Positions 10,236-18,940 of a stretch of 64,000 nt of DNA are shown here, one piece after another (the first letter of the stretch is position 1; every line of letters begins with the position of its first letter). The notes beneath the pieces are model-generated. The model saw nothing but the letters and a program-made list of their open reading frames with translations. It ran no database searches and was not told the origin of the DNA. Position numbers and translations under genes: made by a program. The stretch comes from CAVRXT01 sp049644285 (GTDB lineage Bacteria > Acidobacteriota > Terriglobia > Acidiferrales > UBA7541), in assembly GCA_049644285.1 (NCBI GenBank), contig JBARRP010000097.1, positions 12,895-76,894 of the forward strand. The letters are read 5' to 3'.

Positions 10236-11657
10236 TCAGTCCGCGGCGACCGCGGCGGACATATTCTCGATGATGGCGGAGGCATACTCGGAGGTGCGCA
10301 ACTTCCGCGCGCCTTCCATCATGCGCTCGAGATCGTACGTCACGCGCTTCTGCTGAATGGTGCGTTCGATGCCACTTTCGACGAGTTGCGCAGCTTCCTT
10401 CCACCCGAGGAAGTCAAACATCATCGCCCCCGAGAGCAACACCGAACTCGGATTAATTACGTCCTTATCCGCATACTTCGGCGCGGTGCCATGGGTAGCC
10501 TCAAAAACGCCGAAGCCATCGCCGATATTCGCGCCCGGCGCCATCCCCAGCCCGCCAACCTGCGCGGCGCAGGCGTCGGAGAGGTAATCGCCGTTCAAAT
10601 TGGGCGTGGCGAAGACCTGATATTCGTCGGCGCGGGTAAGCACCTGCTGAAAAACGGAGTCGGCGATGCGATCGTTGATGAGCAGTTTTTTCTTCCACTG
10701 GCCGCGGCCGTGGCTGGTGTAGATCGAATCGAGGATCTGCTTCACTTCGCCGCAGACGCGTTTCTTGAAATCCTCGGTGGCAGTCTCGAATCCCGGCTCG
10801 ATCATGGCGGCATTGCTTTCGACGCTCAAGTTCGCATCGCGATCTTTGTTATCGAGAACCCAGCTCTCGCGCTCGGTGACGGTCTGGCCGCGAAATTCTT
10901 CCGTGGCCAGCTCGTATCCCCAGTCGCGAAACGCGCCTTCGGTGAATTTCTGGATGTTGCCCTTGTGTACCAGCGTCACCACGCGCCGGTTATTTTCAAG
11001 CGCGTGCCGGATCGCTCGGCGCATCAGGCGCTTGGTCGCGGTCGGCGAAATTGGCTTGATGCCAATCGCCGAATCCTCGCGGACGCGTTTGGAGCCGCCC
11101 TTGAGCATTTCGTTGTTCAGGAAATCGATGAGGCGCTTCACCTCGGGCGTGCCGGAACGCCACTCGATCCCTGCGTACACATCTTCCGTGTTCTCACGGA
11201 AGATCACTACATCCATCCGCTCCGGGTGGCGCACGGGCGAGGGAACGCCCGGGAAGTAGCGCACCGGGCGGACGCAAGCGTAGAGGTCGAGGATTTGCCG
11301 CAGCGCGACATTCAGCGAGCGGATTCCGCCGCCAACGGGCGTCGTCAGCGGCCCTTTGATCGCGACCCGGAAATCACGGATGGCGTCGACGGTATCCTGC
11401 GGCAGCCACTCCTGAAACTTGTTGAATGCCTTCTCGCCGGCGAGGACTTCGAGCCACGCCACCCGCCGTTTCCCGCCGTAGGCCTTCTCGACGGCCGCGT
11501 CGAAAACACGTTGCGAAGCCTTCCAGATGTCGCGGCCGGTGCCGTCGCCTTCGATGAACGGAAGAATCGGCTGATCGGGAACTTGAAATGCACCACCGGC
11601 ATAGTCGATCGGGTTTCCGTTGGCAGGGACCGCAACGCCGTTATAGGACTGCCTCAT
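10236..11657 (-). CDS. icd: NADP-dependent isocitrate dehydrogenase
   Basis: Oxidative decarboxylation of isocitrate to 2-oxoglutarate in the TCA cycle. The product is 473 residues from ATG 11657 (a GTG at 11684 would add nine), longer than the 416 of E. coli but close to the long bacterial forms. GIRSLNVALRQ matches the substrate-binding Ser/Asn/Arg segment. KYADKDV and VTYDLERMM contain the Lys/Tyr and Tyr/Arg residues that bind the 2'-phosphate of NADP in the E. coli enzyme, so NADP use is well supported. CGGAGTT lies about 10 nt upstream of the chosen ATG. mdh follows on the same strand. Confidence 0.95.
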   Translation of the reverse strand: MRQSYNGVAVPANGNPIDYAGGAFQVPDQPILPFIEGDGTGRDIWKASQRVFDAAVEKAYGGKRRVAWLEVLAGEKAFNKFQEWLPQDTVDAIRDFRVAIKGPLTTPVGGGIRSLNVALRQILDLYACVRPVRYFPGVPSPVRHPERMDVVIFRENTEDVYAGIEWRSGTPEVKRLIDFLNNEMLKGGSKRVREDSAIGIKPISPTATKRLMRRAIRHALENNRRVVTLVHKGNIQKFTEGAFRDWGYELATEEFRGQTVTERESWVLDNKDRDANLSVESNAAMIEPGFETATEDFKKRVCGEVKQILDSIYTSHGRGQWKKKLLINDRIADSVFQQVLTRADEYQVFATPNLNGDYLSDACAAQVGGLGMAPGANIGDGFGVFEATHGTAPKYADKDVINPSSVLLSGAMMFDFLGWKEAAQLVESGIERTIQQKRVTYDLERMMEGARKLRTSEYASAIIENMSAAVAAD

Positions 11658-11869
11658 GTTTGCCGAACTCCGCAAGAGTAACACCGCGCCGAAAAGCGTC
11701 GCGGCAAGCCCGTAGACACGGACGCTGCAGCTTTTTCAAACGCTTGACGATAACACAAACTTTCGGGGCTGGCACGTTGATATACTGGCTGCACGCGGCG
11801 GTGAGATCGCTTGGGCGGGCTCAGCGTAAGCCTTCGTCAAGATGGCACATCGCTCATGCCCGAAGCTGC

Positions 11870-13279
11870 TTAAATATCGTAGTAGAGGTGAAATTCGTAG
11901 GGGTGCGGGCGCATGCGCATGGGATTGACTTCCTTCTGGATCTTGTAGTCAATCCACAGGTGGATGAACTCTTCGTGGAAGACGCCGCCCTTCAACAGGA
12001 ACTTATGGTCGTTCTCAAGCGCCTTGAGCGACTCTTCGAGCGAGCCGGGCAGCGACGGCACGTGCTTTAGCTCTTCGGCTGACAACTCGTAAATATCCTT
12101 ATCGAGGGGCTGGCCCGGGTCAATCTTGCTTTCGATTCCATCGAGCCCGGCCATGAGCATGGCCGAATAAGCCAGGTAGGGATTGCAGGAAGCGTCGGGG
12201 GGGCGAAATTCCAGGCGCTTGGCCTTCGGGCTCTGGGAGTAGACGGGAATGCGGACGGCGGCGGAGCGGTTGCGCTTCGAATACGCGAGATTCACCGGCG
12301 CCTCAAAGCCGGGGACGAGGCGTTTGTAGGAATTCGTCGTCGGCGCAGCAAGGCCCGCAATGGCCGGCGCGTGCCTCAGCAACCCGCCGATATACCACAT
12401 CGCCGTTTGGCTCAATCCCGCATAGCTATCGCCCGCAAATAGCGGTTTGCCCTTCGACCACAACGACTGGTGCGTGTGCATGCCGGAGCCGTTGTCCTGA
12501 AAAATCGGCTTAGGCATAAAGGTTGCCGTTTTTCCGTACTGGTAGGCGACGTTTCGCACGACATATTTGTAAATCATCATGTTGTCGGCGGAGCGCACCA
12601 GCGTGTCGAACTTGAAGTCGATCTCGGCTTGCCCTGCCGTGGCGACCTCATGATGGTGACACTCGACGGTGAGCCCGCACGCCTCCATCTGCAGGACCAT
12701 GTCTGTGCGCAGGTCCTGATAATGGTCGGTGGGTGGAACCGGGAAATAGCCCTCCTTGTAGCGGGGGCGGTAGCCGAGGTTGTGATCGGCGCGGCCGGAA
12801 TTCCAACGGCCCTCCTCGGCGTCGATGTAGTAGAAGCCGTGCTGCTCGCGCTGGTCGAAGCGAACACTGTCGAAGATGAAGAACTCGGCTTCGGCGCCGA
12901 AGAAGGCCTGGTCGGCGATTCCGGTCTGCGCCAGATAGGCTTCGGCGCGGCGGGCGACGTGTCGCGTGTCACGATCGTAGGGCTTTCGAGTAGGCGGGTC
13001 GACCGCGTCCGCGATCATCACCAGGGTGGGCGTATCGCGGAACGGATCCATGAAGCGGGTGCTCGGGTCAGGCATGAGCAGCATGTCCGATTCGTGGATG
13101 GAAGCCCAGCCGCGAATGGAGCTGGCGTCCATGCCGAAGCCGTCCTCAAAGGACTCCGCCGTCAGCTCGTGGATGGGGAAGCTGACGTGCTGCCAGACGC
13201 CGGGAACATCGATGAAACGGAGATCGAAGATTTTGGCATTGTGTTTCGCAGCGTAATCGAGAACCGTCTTTGGATCCAT
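11870..13279 (-). CDS. glnA: glutamine synthetase, type I
   Basis: ATP-dependent synthesis of glutamine from glutamate and ammonia. The 469-residue product has the N-terminal beta-grasp domain (DVPGVWQHVSFP) and then the catalytic core. Visible motifs include the metal- and ATP-binding GAEAEFFIFD, the Asp/Ser loop DNGSGMHTHQSLW, NRSAAVRIP and the ATP site. The adenylylation loop is present with a Tyr in DIYELSAEE, matching the GSI-beta group controlled by GlnE. Neither glnE nor a PII gene is in the window. It stands alone with gaps of about 210 and 185 nt. Confidence 0.96.
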   Translation of the reverse strand: MDPKTVLDYAAKHNAKIFDLRFIDVPGVWQHVSFPIHELTAESFEDGFGMDASSIRGWASIHESDMLLMPDPSTRFMDPFRDTPTLVMIADAVDPPTRKPYDRDTRHVARRAEAYLAQTGIADQAFFGAEAEFFIFDSVRFDQREQHGFYYIDAEEGRWNSGRADHNLGYRPRYKEGYFPVPPTDHYQDLRTDMVLQMEACGLTVECHHHEVATAGQAEIDFKFDTLVRSADNMMIYKYVVRNVAYQYGKTATFMPKPIFQDNGSGMHTHQSLWSKGKPLFAGDSYAGLSQTAMWYIGGLLRHAPAIAGLAAPTTNSYKRLVPGFEAPVNLAYSKRNRSAAVRIPVYSQSPKAKRLEFRPPDASCNPYLAYSAMLMAGLDGIESKIDPGQPLDKDIYELSAEELKHVPSLPGSLEESLKALENDHKFLLKGGVFHEEFIHLWIDYKIQKEVNPMRMRPHPYEFHLYYDI

Positions 13280-13465
13280 CCTGCCTCCCCGCAGTGAGCG
13301 GCGGTCGCGGATTTAAAACGCACGACGATAGCGCATGAGTTGGGTCGCGTCAAGGAGCACAATGGCCGGTGGGCCGAAGGATTTGTTTATAGGTACGATA
13401 AGTTTCTCGAATGCCCGCAGTCGCGCTGTCCGCCCGCAAGGGAGGGAGACAATTTGTCCTTCGTT

Positions 13466-14779
13466 TCAGTCGTAGTATTCGGCGCCGAGGTGGGTAATCA
13501 GCTCTTCGCCCATCATCCAGCGCAGCGTGTTCTTCAATTTCATGAGCTGGATGAAGAGATCGTGCTCCGGATAAAGCTCAGGGGCGCACATCGGGGATTT
13601 GAAATAGAAGCTCAGCCATTCCTGGATGCCGCGCATCCCGGCGCGCTTGGCGAGGTCGAGGAACAAAACCAGGTCGAGGACGATGGGAGCCGCCAGGATC
13701 GAGTCGCGGCACAAGAAGTCGACCTTAATCTGCATCGGGTAGCCGAGCCAGCCGAAAATGTCGATGTTGTCCCAGCCCTCCTTGTTGTCGCCGCGCGGTG
13801 GATAGTAGTTGATGCGCACTTTGTGATGAATTTTGCCGTAAAGCTCGGGATAAAGTTTCGGCTGGAGGATGTACTCGAGAACGCCGAGCTTCGATTCCTC
13901 CTTGGTCTTGAACGAGCCGGGATCCTCCAGGATTTCGCCGTCGCGGTTGCCAAGAATGTTGGTGGAAAACCATCCGTTCATTCCCAGCATGCGCGCCTTG
14001 AAGCCCGGCGAAAGGATCGTCTTCATCAACGTTTGTCCGGTCTTGAAATCCTTGCCGGCGATAGGGACGCTTTTCTCGCGCGCGAGCTGGACCAGCGCCG
14101 GGACATCGACCGTAAGATTCGGCGCGCCGTTTGCGTACGGAATTCCCTCGGAGAGCGCGGCATAAGCATAGAGCATCGAGGGCGCGATCGCGGGATGGTT
14201 TTCTGTCATCGCCCGCTCGAATTCCTTGACGCTCTGATGAACCGGGTCCTGGGTCAAGTAAGTCTCTGTCGAACCGCACCACACCATCGCCAGCCGCTGC
14301 GCCCCGGATTTCTTTTTGAAGTTGCGGATGTCTTCGCGGATCTGCTCGGCAAGATCAAATTTCGTCTTGCCCTTTTTGACGTGAGTTCCCTGAAGGTTCT
14401 TGCAATATTCGCGGTCGAAAGCCGCTTTCATCGGCTTGATGTTCTTCAAAAACTTGCCAATTTTGTCCAAGTCGCGCGAGTCGAGCACGCCGCTTTTCTC
14501 GGCGGCCTCGCGCGCGTCGTCGGGGAAAACGTCCCACCCGCCGAAGACGAGATCATCCAATCCGGCCAGCGGGATGAAATCTTTAATCTTGGGCGAGCGA
14601 CCTTCGGTCCGCTTGCCGAGCCGAATCGTGGCCATCTGCGTGAGCGATCCAATGGGAAGCGCTTGTCCTCGCCGCACCAACTCGACGCCGGCCATAAATG
14701 TGGTGCTGACGGCGCCCATTCCGGGCGTCAGCACCCCGAGCTTTCCTTTGGGCGGAGCGATACTCACTGGCCTGCGCAT
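13466..14779 (-). CDS. ino1: inositol-3-phosphate synthase
   Basis: Converts glucose 6-phosphate to 1L-myo-inositol 3-phosphate with internal use of NAD, the first step to inositol lipids or solutes. The 437-residue product has an N-terminal NAD-binding fold (GVLTPGMGAVSTTF), a central catalytic domain with AGKDFKTGQTLMKTIL (active-site lysines) and GWFSTNILGNRDG, and a C-terminal return to the NAD domain. The length fits the bacterial/archaeal enzyme rather than the longer eukaryotic form. It is monocistronic, with a long upstream gap. Confidence 0.93.
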   Translation of the reverse strand: MRRPVSIAPPKGKLGVLTPGMGAVSTTFMAGVELVRRGQALPIGSLTQMATIRLGKRTEGRSPKIKDFIPLAGLDDLVFGGWDVFPDDAREAAEKSGVLDSRDLDKIGKFLKNIKPMKAAFDREYCKNLQGTHVKKGKTKFDLAEQIREDIRNFKKKSGAQRLAMVWCGSTETYLTQDPVHQSVKEFERAMTENHPAIAPSMLYAYAALSEGIPYANGAPNLTVDVPALVQLAREKSVPIAGKDFKTGQTLMKTILSPGFKARMLGMNGWFSTNILGNRDGEILEDPGSFKTKEESKLGVLEYILQPKLYPELYGKIHHKVRINYYPPRGDNKEGWDNIDIFGWLGYPMQIKVDFLCRDSILAAPIVLDLVLFLDLAKRAGMRGIQEWLSFYFKSPMCAPELYPEHDLFIQLMKLKNTLRWMMGEELITHLGAEYYD

Positions 14780-15029
14780 TCACTTTCCCCCGGGTGCGCC
14801 CGCGGCTGATTCATTGGAGCGCGAAGATGTGTTTCCCGCCGCCTTTCGCGGGTAGCCGATCGCCCGCGTTTGGTTCGCGCGTCATTGCGCGCGACGCCAA
14901 AAACAAAACCAAGTATGATGCGCGAACGATCCCTGTTTTGCAATGCGAATTAGGGAATGGGGAATTCGAGCGCCGCGGAGACTTGAGGCAGACAACAATC
15001 TTCTAAGTCAAATTCACATTGAAAGAAAG
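14780..15029. other. intergenic region upstream of ino1, no gene seen
   Basis: This stretch is the upstream region of the minus-strand ino1 gene. It contains GCGCG-rich runs near 14880-14895 and AT-rich patches near 14900-14925 and 15000-15025. I see no hairpin repeat, RNA gene or convincing promoter pair. Together with the doubtful small ORF next to it, about 620 nt here lack a well-supported gene. Confidence 0.4.
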
Positions 15030-15227
15030 TCAGGAAAAAAGTTGGGAAGTGGGAGCGGCGCCTTTCGTTGCAGTTAGGTGCTCCTGGCGTGGCGCAGCTC
15101 CGCCCTGCAGCATTCCCAGCGGCGTGCGAGAGGGCGCCGACTTCTTGGTGGGAGTGTTCACGAACATTCCGGAGAACCCGAGCGTTACGATGATAGCTAG
15201 CGATCCCAGGAGCCCAAAGACCAACAT
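15030..15227 (-). CDS. possible small single-span membrane protein
   Basis: A 65-residue open frame in a 620-nt gap between ino1 and the DUF4097 gene. The N-terminus has a hydrophobic run (LGSLAIIVTLGFSGMF) long enough for one membrane helix, followed by a basic, Pro/Ala-rich tail. No homologue is recognised. The Shine-Dalgarno is poor (GGAACG close to the ATG, GGGAGA too far). The frame stays open for about 60 codons upstream of the ATG but offers no start codon there, which could mean a degraded longer gene or simply GC-rich chance. Weak call. Confidence 0.33.
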   Translation of the reverse strand: MLVFGLLGSLAIIVTLGFSGMFVNTPTKKSAPSRTPLGMLQGGAAPRQEHLTATKGAAPTSQLFS

Positions 15228-15401
15228 CCGACGTTCCGTTCTCCCTGCGGCAAGGATGTTGAGAGCAAGCGTTGTTCCAGCCGGCCGATGCTCTAAGTCG
15301 CTGAAAAATAAGGGAAAAGGGGGGCGGCTTCGGACGGTGGCTGTCCCGAAAGGAAATTTGGTTGCCTTATTGATACATTCCGTGGGTGTCTGAACTGGCC
15401 G

Positions 15402-16253
15402 TTACAGCTTTTCGACCCGAATCGAGCCGTCCCCGGAAGTCAGTGTCAGCACGCCACCGCCACCGTTCAGCTTCCCGCGGATGGAAGAGCTGCTCAGCGA
15501 ACCGGAGACGGTGACTGGAAAGTCTAAACTGATGTGGCCGTCACCCGTGTGCGCGTCAAGATCGGCGCTGAAATTTTCCGGCAAGCGGAGGTTGATTCGG
15601 CCATCGCCGGTGTGCAGCGTCCAACTGTTGGCGATTTTCGAGCCCGCAGCGGCATCGGCTTGAATGTTGCCGTCGCCGGATCTTAGAGAGAGAGAATCGA
15701 ATCGGCCGCGCACGGTGATGTGGCCGTCCCCGGTATCTGCGTTTAACGTGCCGTCCAAATCCGATCCTTCGATATGACCATCCCCAGAATGCAGGTGAAT
15801 ATCGCCCTTTAGTCCATGGACATCCATGTTCCCGTCGCCCGTATCGATGCGAATGTTCCCCGCAACGGATTGCGAAGTGACATTCCCATCACCGCTATGG
15901 ATTTCAAGATCGGCTTCCGGGGGAACGTGGACTTCCACCTTCAAGGATCGATGGTCGATGCCGAACCAGACCCAATGCATATTTCGCACGTCGACCTTTA
16001 TCTGAACCCGATCGCCTTCCTGACTCTCGGTGATACGGACATTCTTGGGGATATTCCAACCGTTCGTGATGACATGCGCTTCCACTTCTCGCGTGGCCCC
16101 GGAGACGATATCGATGCTGCCGTCGTCCGTTTCAACGTGGACGGCGGGTTTGCCCGTCACTGAATATTTTTTCGACCACTCATCGGCATGGGCTGGCGCC
16201 GCTGCCGCTCCGGCAGCGAGCAGGGCAACCATGAAGGGCCAGCATTTACGCAT
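15402..16253 (-). CDS. exported DUF4097-type beta-repeat protein with GDG ladder
   Basis: A 283-residue exported protein: the signal peptide MRKCWPFMVALLAAG ends near AHA (residue 23). The mature part is a series of short beta-strand units, each with S/T-G-D-G followed by N/H/R/S and a hydrophobic residue. I count eight such units (HSGDGN, DTGDGN, HSGDGH, DTGDGH, RSGDGN, HTGDGR, HTGDGH, TSGDGS) spaced about 16-24 residues apart, plus a degenerate TDDGS at the N-terminal end. This pattern belongs to the DUF4097 (putative adhesin) group, expected to form a right-handed beta-helix. Its role is unknown; many members lie near anti-sigma or envelope-stress genes, but none is next to it here. Confidence 0.8.
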   Translation of the reverse strand: MRKCWPFMVALLAAGAAAAPAHADEWSKKYSVTGKPAVHVETDDGSIDIVSGATREVEAHVITNGWNIPKNVRITESQEGDRVQIKVDVRNMHWVWFGIDHRSLKVEVHVPPEADLEIHSGDGNVTSQSVAGNIRIDTGDGNMDVHGLKGDIHLHSGDGHIEGSDLDGTLNADTGDGHITVRGRFDSLSLRSGDGNIQADAAAGSKIANSWTLHTGDGRINLRLPENFSADLDAHTGDGHISLDFPVTVSGSLSSSSIRGKLNGGGGVLTLTSGDGSIRVEKL

Positions 16254-16329
16254 TCACACTTCCTCCTCTTTTCACTTTAGAGGTACGAAGGATTGTCTGG
16301 AAAAGTTCCCATGCTGTGGGAGCGGTTTG

Positions 16330-18117
16330 TCAAGCCGACTTGCCCCGCGCCGCGGCGGCGTGCGCCCCATGGGGCTTCGGCCGCAAAGCTGCCAGGAATT
16401 TATCGACCGGCAACGCGTTGATCACGTCCTTCTTCTCGGTCCATCCGCGCCGCGCCGTAACGACCCCGTATTTGATGAAGCGCAGGTTGGCCGTCGAATG
16501 GGAATCGGTCGAGATCACAATCTTCACGCCTTTGTCTCTCGCTAAACGGACGTGCGTGTCCTTCAGGTCCAGACGATCGGGATAGGAATTGCACTCCATC
16601 ACAACGCCATGCTTCTTTGCCGCTTCTAGAACTTTTTCCATGTCGTAATCAAACGGATCGCGGCGCAGGATGAGCCGCCCGGTGGGATGCGCGATGATCT
16701 GGGCATAGGGATTCTCGATCGCGGCCAGAATTCGTTCCGTCATCGCACTCCGGTCCAAATTCATGTACGAGTGCACTGAGCAGACCACCACATCGAGTTG
16801 CGCGAGCACTTCATCGTCGAGATCGAGCGAGCCGTCTTTGCGGATGTCCACTTCCATGCCCGCGAATAAGCGGATCCCGCCGGCGCGCTTTTCGGCCGCG
16901 CGGATTTTCTTGATCTGCTCGAGCGTGCGCTTTTCATCCAGGCCGTTCGCGACGGTGACCGCCTTCGAATGATCGGTCAGCGCGATGTATTCGTAGCCAA
17001 GATCGCGCGCGCCCTGCGCCATTTCCTCGATGGAGTTCTTTCCATCCGATGCGGTTGTGTGCATCTGCAGATCGCCGCGAATGTCCTTGAGTTCAATCAA
17101 TTCGGGCAGCTTGCCCTGCTCGGCAGCCTCGATTTCGCCCGTGTTCTCGCGCAGCTCGGGCGGGATATATGCCAGCTTCAGCTTCGAGTAGATTTCTTCC
17201 TCGGTTTGGCTGGCGACGACACGACCTCCCTTCAGGGTTGTCAGCGCGTACTCGTTGAGCGTGAAGCCCATTTCATTCGCCCGCCCGCGAAGGGTCACGT
17301 TGTGTTCCTTCGAACCGGTGAAATAGAGCAGCGCAGCCCCGAAGCTTTTCTTCTGTAGCAGCCGCACGTCCACCTGCATGTCGTTTCCGAGCAGGAAACT
17401 GACTTTGTTCTCGCCGCGCGCCAGCACCCGCTGAATTTCCGGGAATTTCAGAATGTGGTCGGCAACTGAGTCCACATCTTTCTGCTTGGCGCTGCCGGGG
17501 CGCATGCTGACGAGCAGGTCGAGATCGCCGATCGTCTCCTTGCCGCGCCGCAACGAACCCGCCGGCGTGACGGACTCGACTGCGTTGCCGGCCTTCACGA
17601 TGTACTGCGACAACCGCTCGGCAGTTTCGGTCGCGGTGTTCAGGTGGAAGCGTCCGGAAGAGCGCTTGAACACCTCGATCGCCTTCAGAATATTCTGCTC
17701 GCTCTTTTCCCCGAACCCGGCGAGTTCCTGCAGCTTGCCTTCGAGTGCGAGTTTTTCAAGATCGGCAACGGTTGCGCATTTGAACTTGCGCCAAAGCAGC
17801 GCCGCCTTCTTCGGGCCAAGGGATTGCAGCGTGAGCAGATCGAGAATCGTGGGCGGGTATTTCTTCAGCAGCTTCTTGCGCAGCGAGTAGTCGCCGGTCT
17901 TCAGGATTTCGCGGATATGCTCGGCCATGCCTTCACCGATGCCCGGAAGGGCGGTCAGCTTCTCTTCGTCTTGGGCGATTTGCTCAATCGATTCGGCAAG
18001 ACCCTCGAGTAGCTGGGCGGCGCGCTCGTAGCTACGGTATCGGCCGATAATGGCGCCATCAATTTCGAGCAATTGCGCGGTGTGATGCAGGATTTTGGCG
18101 ACTTCGCGATTGTCCAT
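16330..18117 (-). CDS. polX: DNA polymerase/3'-5' exonuclease PolX
   Basis: Family X repair polymerase fused to a PHP phosphoesterase, used in base excision and gap repair. It is 595 residues from ATG 18117; a longer frame begins at 18210, but the extra 31 residues look non-coding. Order: helix-hairpin-helix segments (residues 1-130, including LPGIGEGMA and LQSLGPKKA), a nucleotidyltransferase core with GSLRRGKETIGDLDLL (the catalytic aspartates), then a C-terminal PHP domain with DLQMHTTASDG, TDHSKAV and a final STDSHS metal-site motif. The C-terminal tail is Ala- and His-rich. The gene lies 124 nt downstream of the Nudix gene on the same strand. Confidence 0.93.
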   Translation of the reverse strand: MDNREVAKILHHTAQLLEIDGAIIGRYRSYERAAQLLEGLAESIEQIAQDEEKLTALPGIGEGMAEHIREILKTGDYSLRKKLLKKYPPTILDLLTLQSLGPKKAALLWRKFKCATVADLEKLALEGKLQELAGFGEKSEQNILKAIEVFKRSSGRFHLNTATETAERLSQYIVKAGNAVESVTPAGSLRRGKETIGDLDLLVSMRPGSAKQKDVDSVADHILKFPEIQRVLARGENKVSFLLGNDMQVDVRLLQKKSFGAALLYFTGSKEHNVTLRGRANEMGFTLNEYALTTLKGGRVVASQTEEEIYSKLKLAYIPPELRENTGEIEAAEQGKLPELIELKDIRGDLQMHTTASDGKNSIEEMAQGARDLGYEYIALTDHSKAVTVANGLDEKRTLEQIKKIRAAEKRAGGIRLFAGMEVDIRKDGSLDLDDEVLAQLDVVVCSVHSYMNLDRSAMTERILAAIENPYAQIIAHPTGRLILRRDPFDYDMEKVLEAAKKHGVVMECNSYPDRLDLKDTHVRLARDKGVKIVISTDSHSTANLRFIKYGVVTARRGWTEKKDVINALPVDKFLAALRPKPHGAHAAAARGKSA

Positions 18118-18240
18118 GCCGTTGATTATAAGAGGAAAAGTGGCTGGTGGACAGGGTAAGCGCCTCGCGATCGCGTGGGAGCCGCGCAGCCAGGAGTGGC
18201 TGTGCCGCACAACTGCTTGGCTTGACCGCGGCGATTTAAA

Positions 18241-18789
18241 TCAGCGATGAAACCGCAGGTAATACAGAATCGCCGCCACTGACTTCGCGTCTCGAATCTT
18301 GCCGGTGCGAATCCATTTTTCCGCTTCGTGCAATTTGACGATGCGGGACGTAATCCGCTCATCTTCTTCCGGGCGGGCCTGTCCTTCCCGCAGGCCTTCG
18401 GCGGCGAATACAACCATTCTTTCGGTGACGAATCCGGGCGTGGGGAAGAGGTCCATCAGCTTCCGGTAACGGCGCGCCGTATACCCGGTTTCCTCCGCCA
18501 GCTCGCGGCGGGCGGCGGTGAGGGGCGACTCGCCGCGATCGATTCTTCCAGCGACAAGTTCCCAAAGAAAACGCCCGACGGAATGGCGGTACTGCCGGAT
18601 CATCAGAATGCGGCCTCCTGGGAACACGGGCATCACAACCACCGAGCCGGGATGCACCACCACATCCCGCGTGGCCTCGACACCTCCGGGCTCGATCACT
18701 CGATCCCGTCGAACACTAAACACTCGGCCCGCGTAAACCGTCCGGCTGCTCAAGATCTTTGCGATGCCGCGGTTCTTATTTGTCGCCAG
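18241..18789 (-). CDS. nudF: Nudix hydrolase, ADP-ribose pyrophosphatase type, probable CTG start
   Basis: Hydrolyses ADP-ribose or related nucleoside diphosphate derivatives. The Nudix box is GRIDRGESPLTAARRELAEE followed by TG, matching GX5EX7REUXEEXGU apart from the usual small variations. The first in-frame ordinary start is TTG at 18753, which cuts into the conserved N-terminal strand. Twelve codons upstream lies CTG (18789-18787), with GGAGG 6 nt before it; this start adds a segment ending GIAKIL just before SSRTVYAG, as family members usually begin. I therefore propose the CTG, giving 182 residues. No ATG is available in frame. Confidence 0.8.
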   Translation of the reverse strand: MATNKNRGIAKILSSRTVYAGRVFSVRRDRVIEPGGVEATRDVVVHPGSVVVMPVFPGGRILMIRQYRHSVGRFLWELVAGRIDRGESPLTAARRELAEETGYTARRYRKLMDLFPTPGFVTERMVVFAAEGLREGQARPEEDERITSRIVKLHEAEKWIRTGKIRDAKSVAAILYYLRFHR

Positions 18790-18940
18790 AGTGCACCTCC
18801 GTTAGGGCCGCCCCCATCATACGGTGTGCGGGCGCCGAATTGCCAACCTCTCCGAGATATCGCCCGGCACCTTTTCTTGTCTCGTTCGGTGTGTTCGGAT
18901 ATTCTGGTTTCGGAATTTCCCGGCAAATGCTCGCAGACTG

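Noticed and set aside
10386..11681. 431-codon open frame antisense to icd
   Set aside because: It is a GC-rich shadow frame; the product has no domain and the opposite strand is a complete isocitrate dehydrogenase.
12470..13297. 275-codon open frame antisense to glnA
   Set aside because: Shadow frame of a complete glutamine synthetase.
13340..14809. 489-codon open frame antisense to ino1
   Set aside because: Same reason: the true gene on the minus strand has all family motifs, and this frame has none.
15450..15900. Regular repeats as a possible CRISPR array
   Set aside because: The repeats are in frame, vary at codon level and encode GDG units of one protein; there are no uniform spacers.
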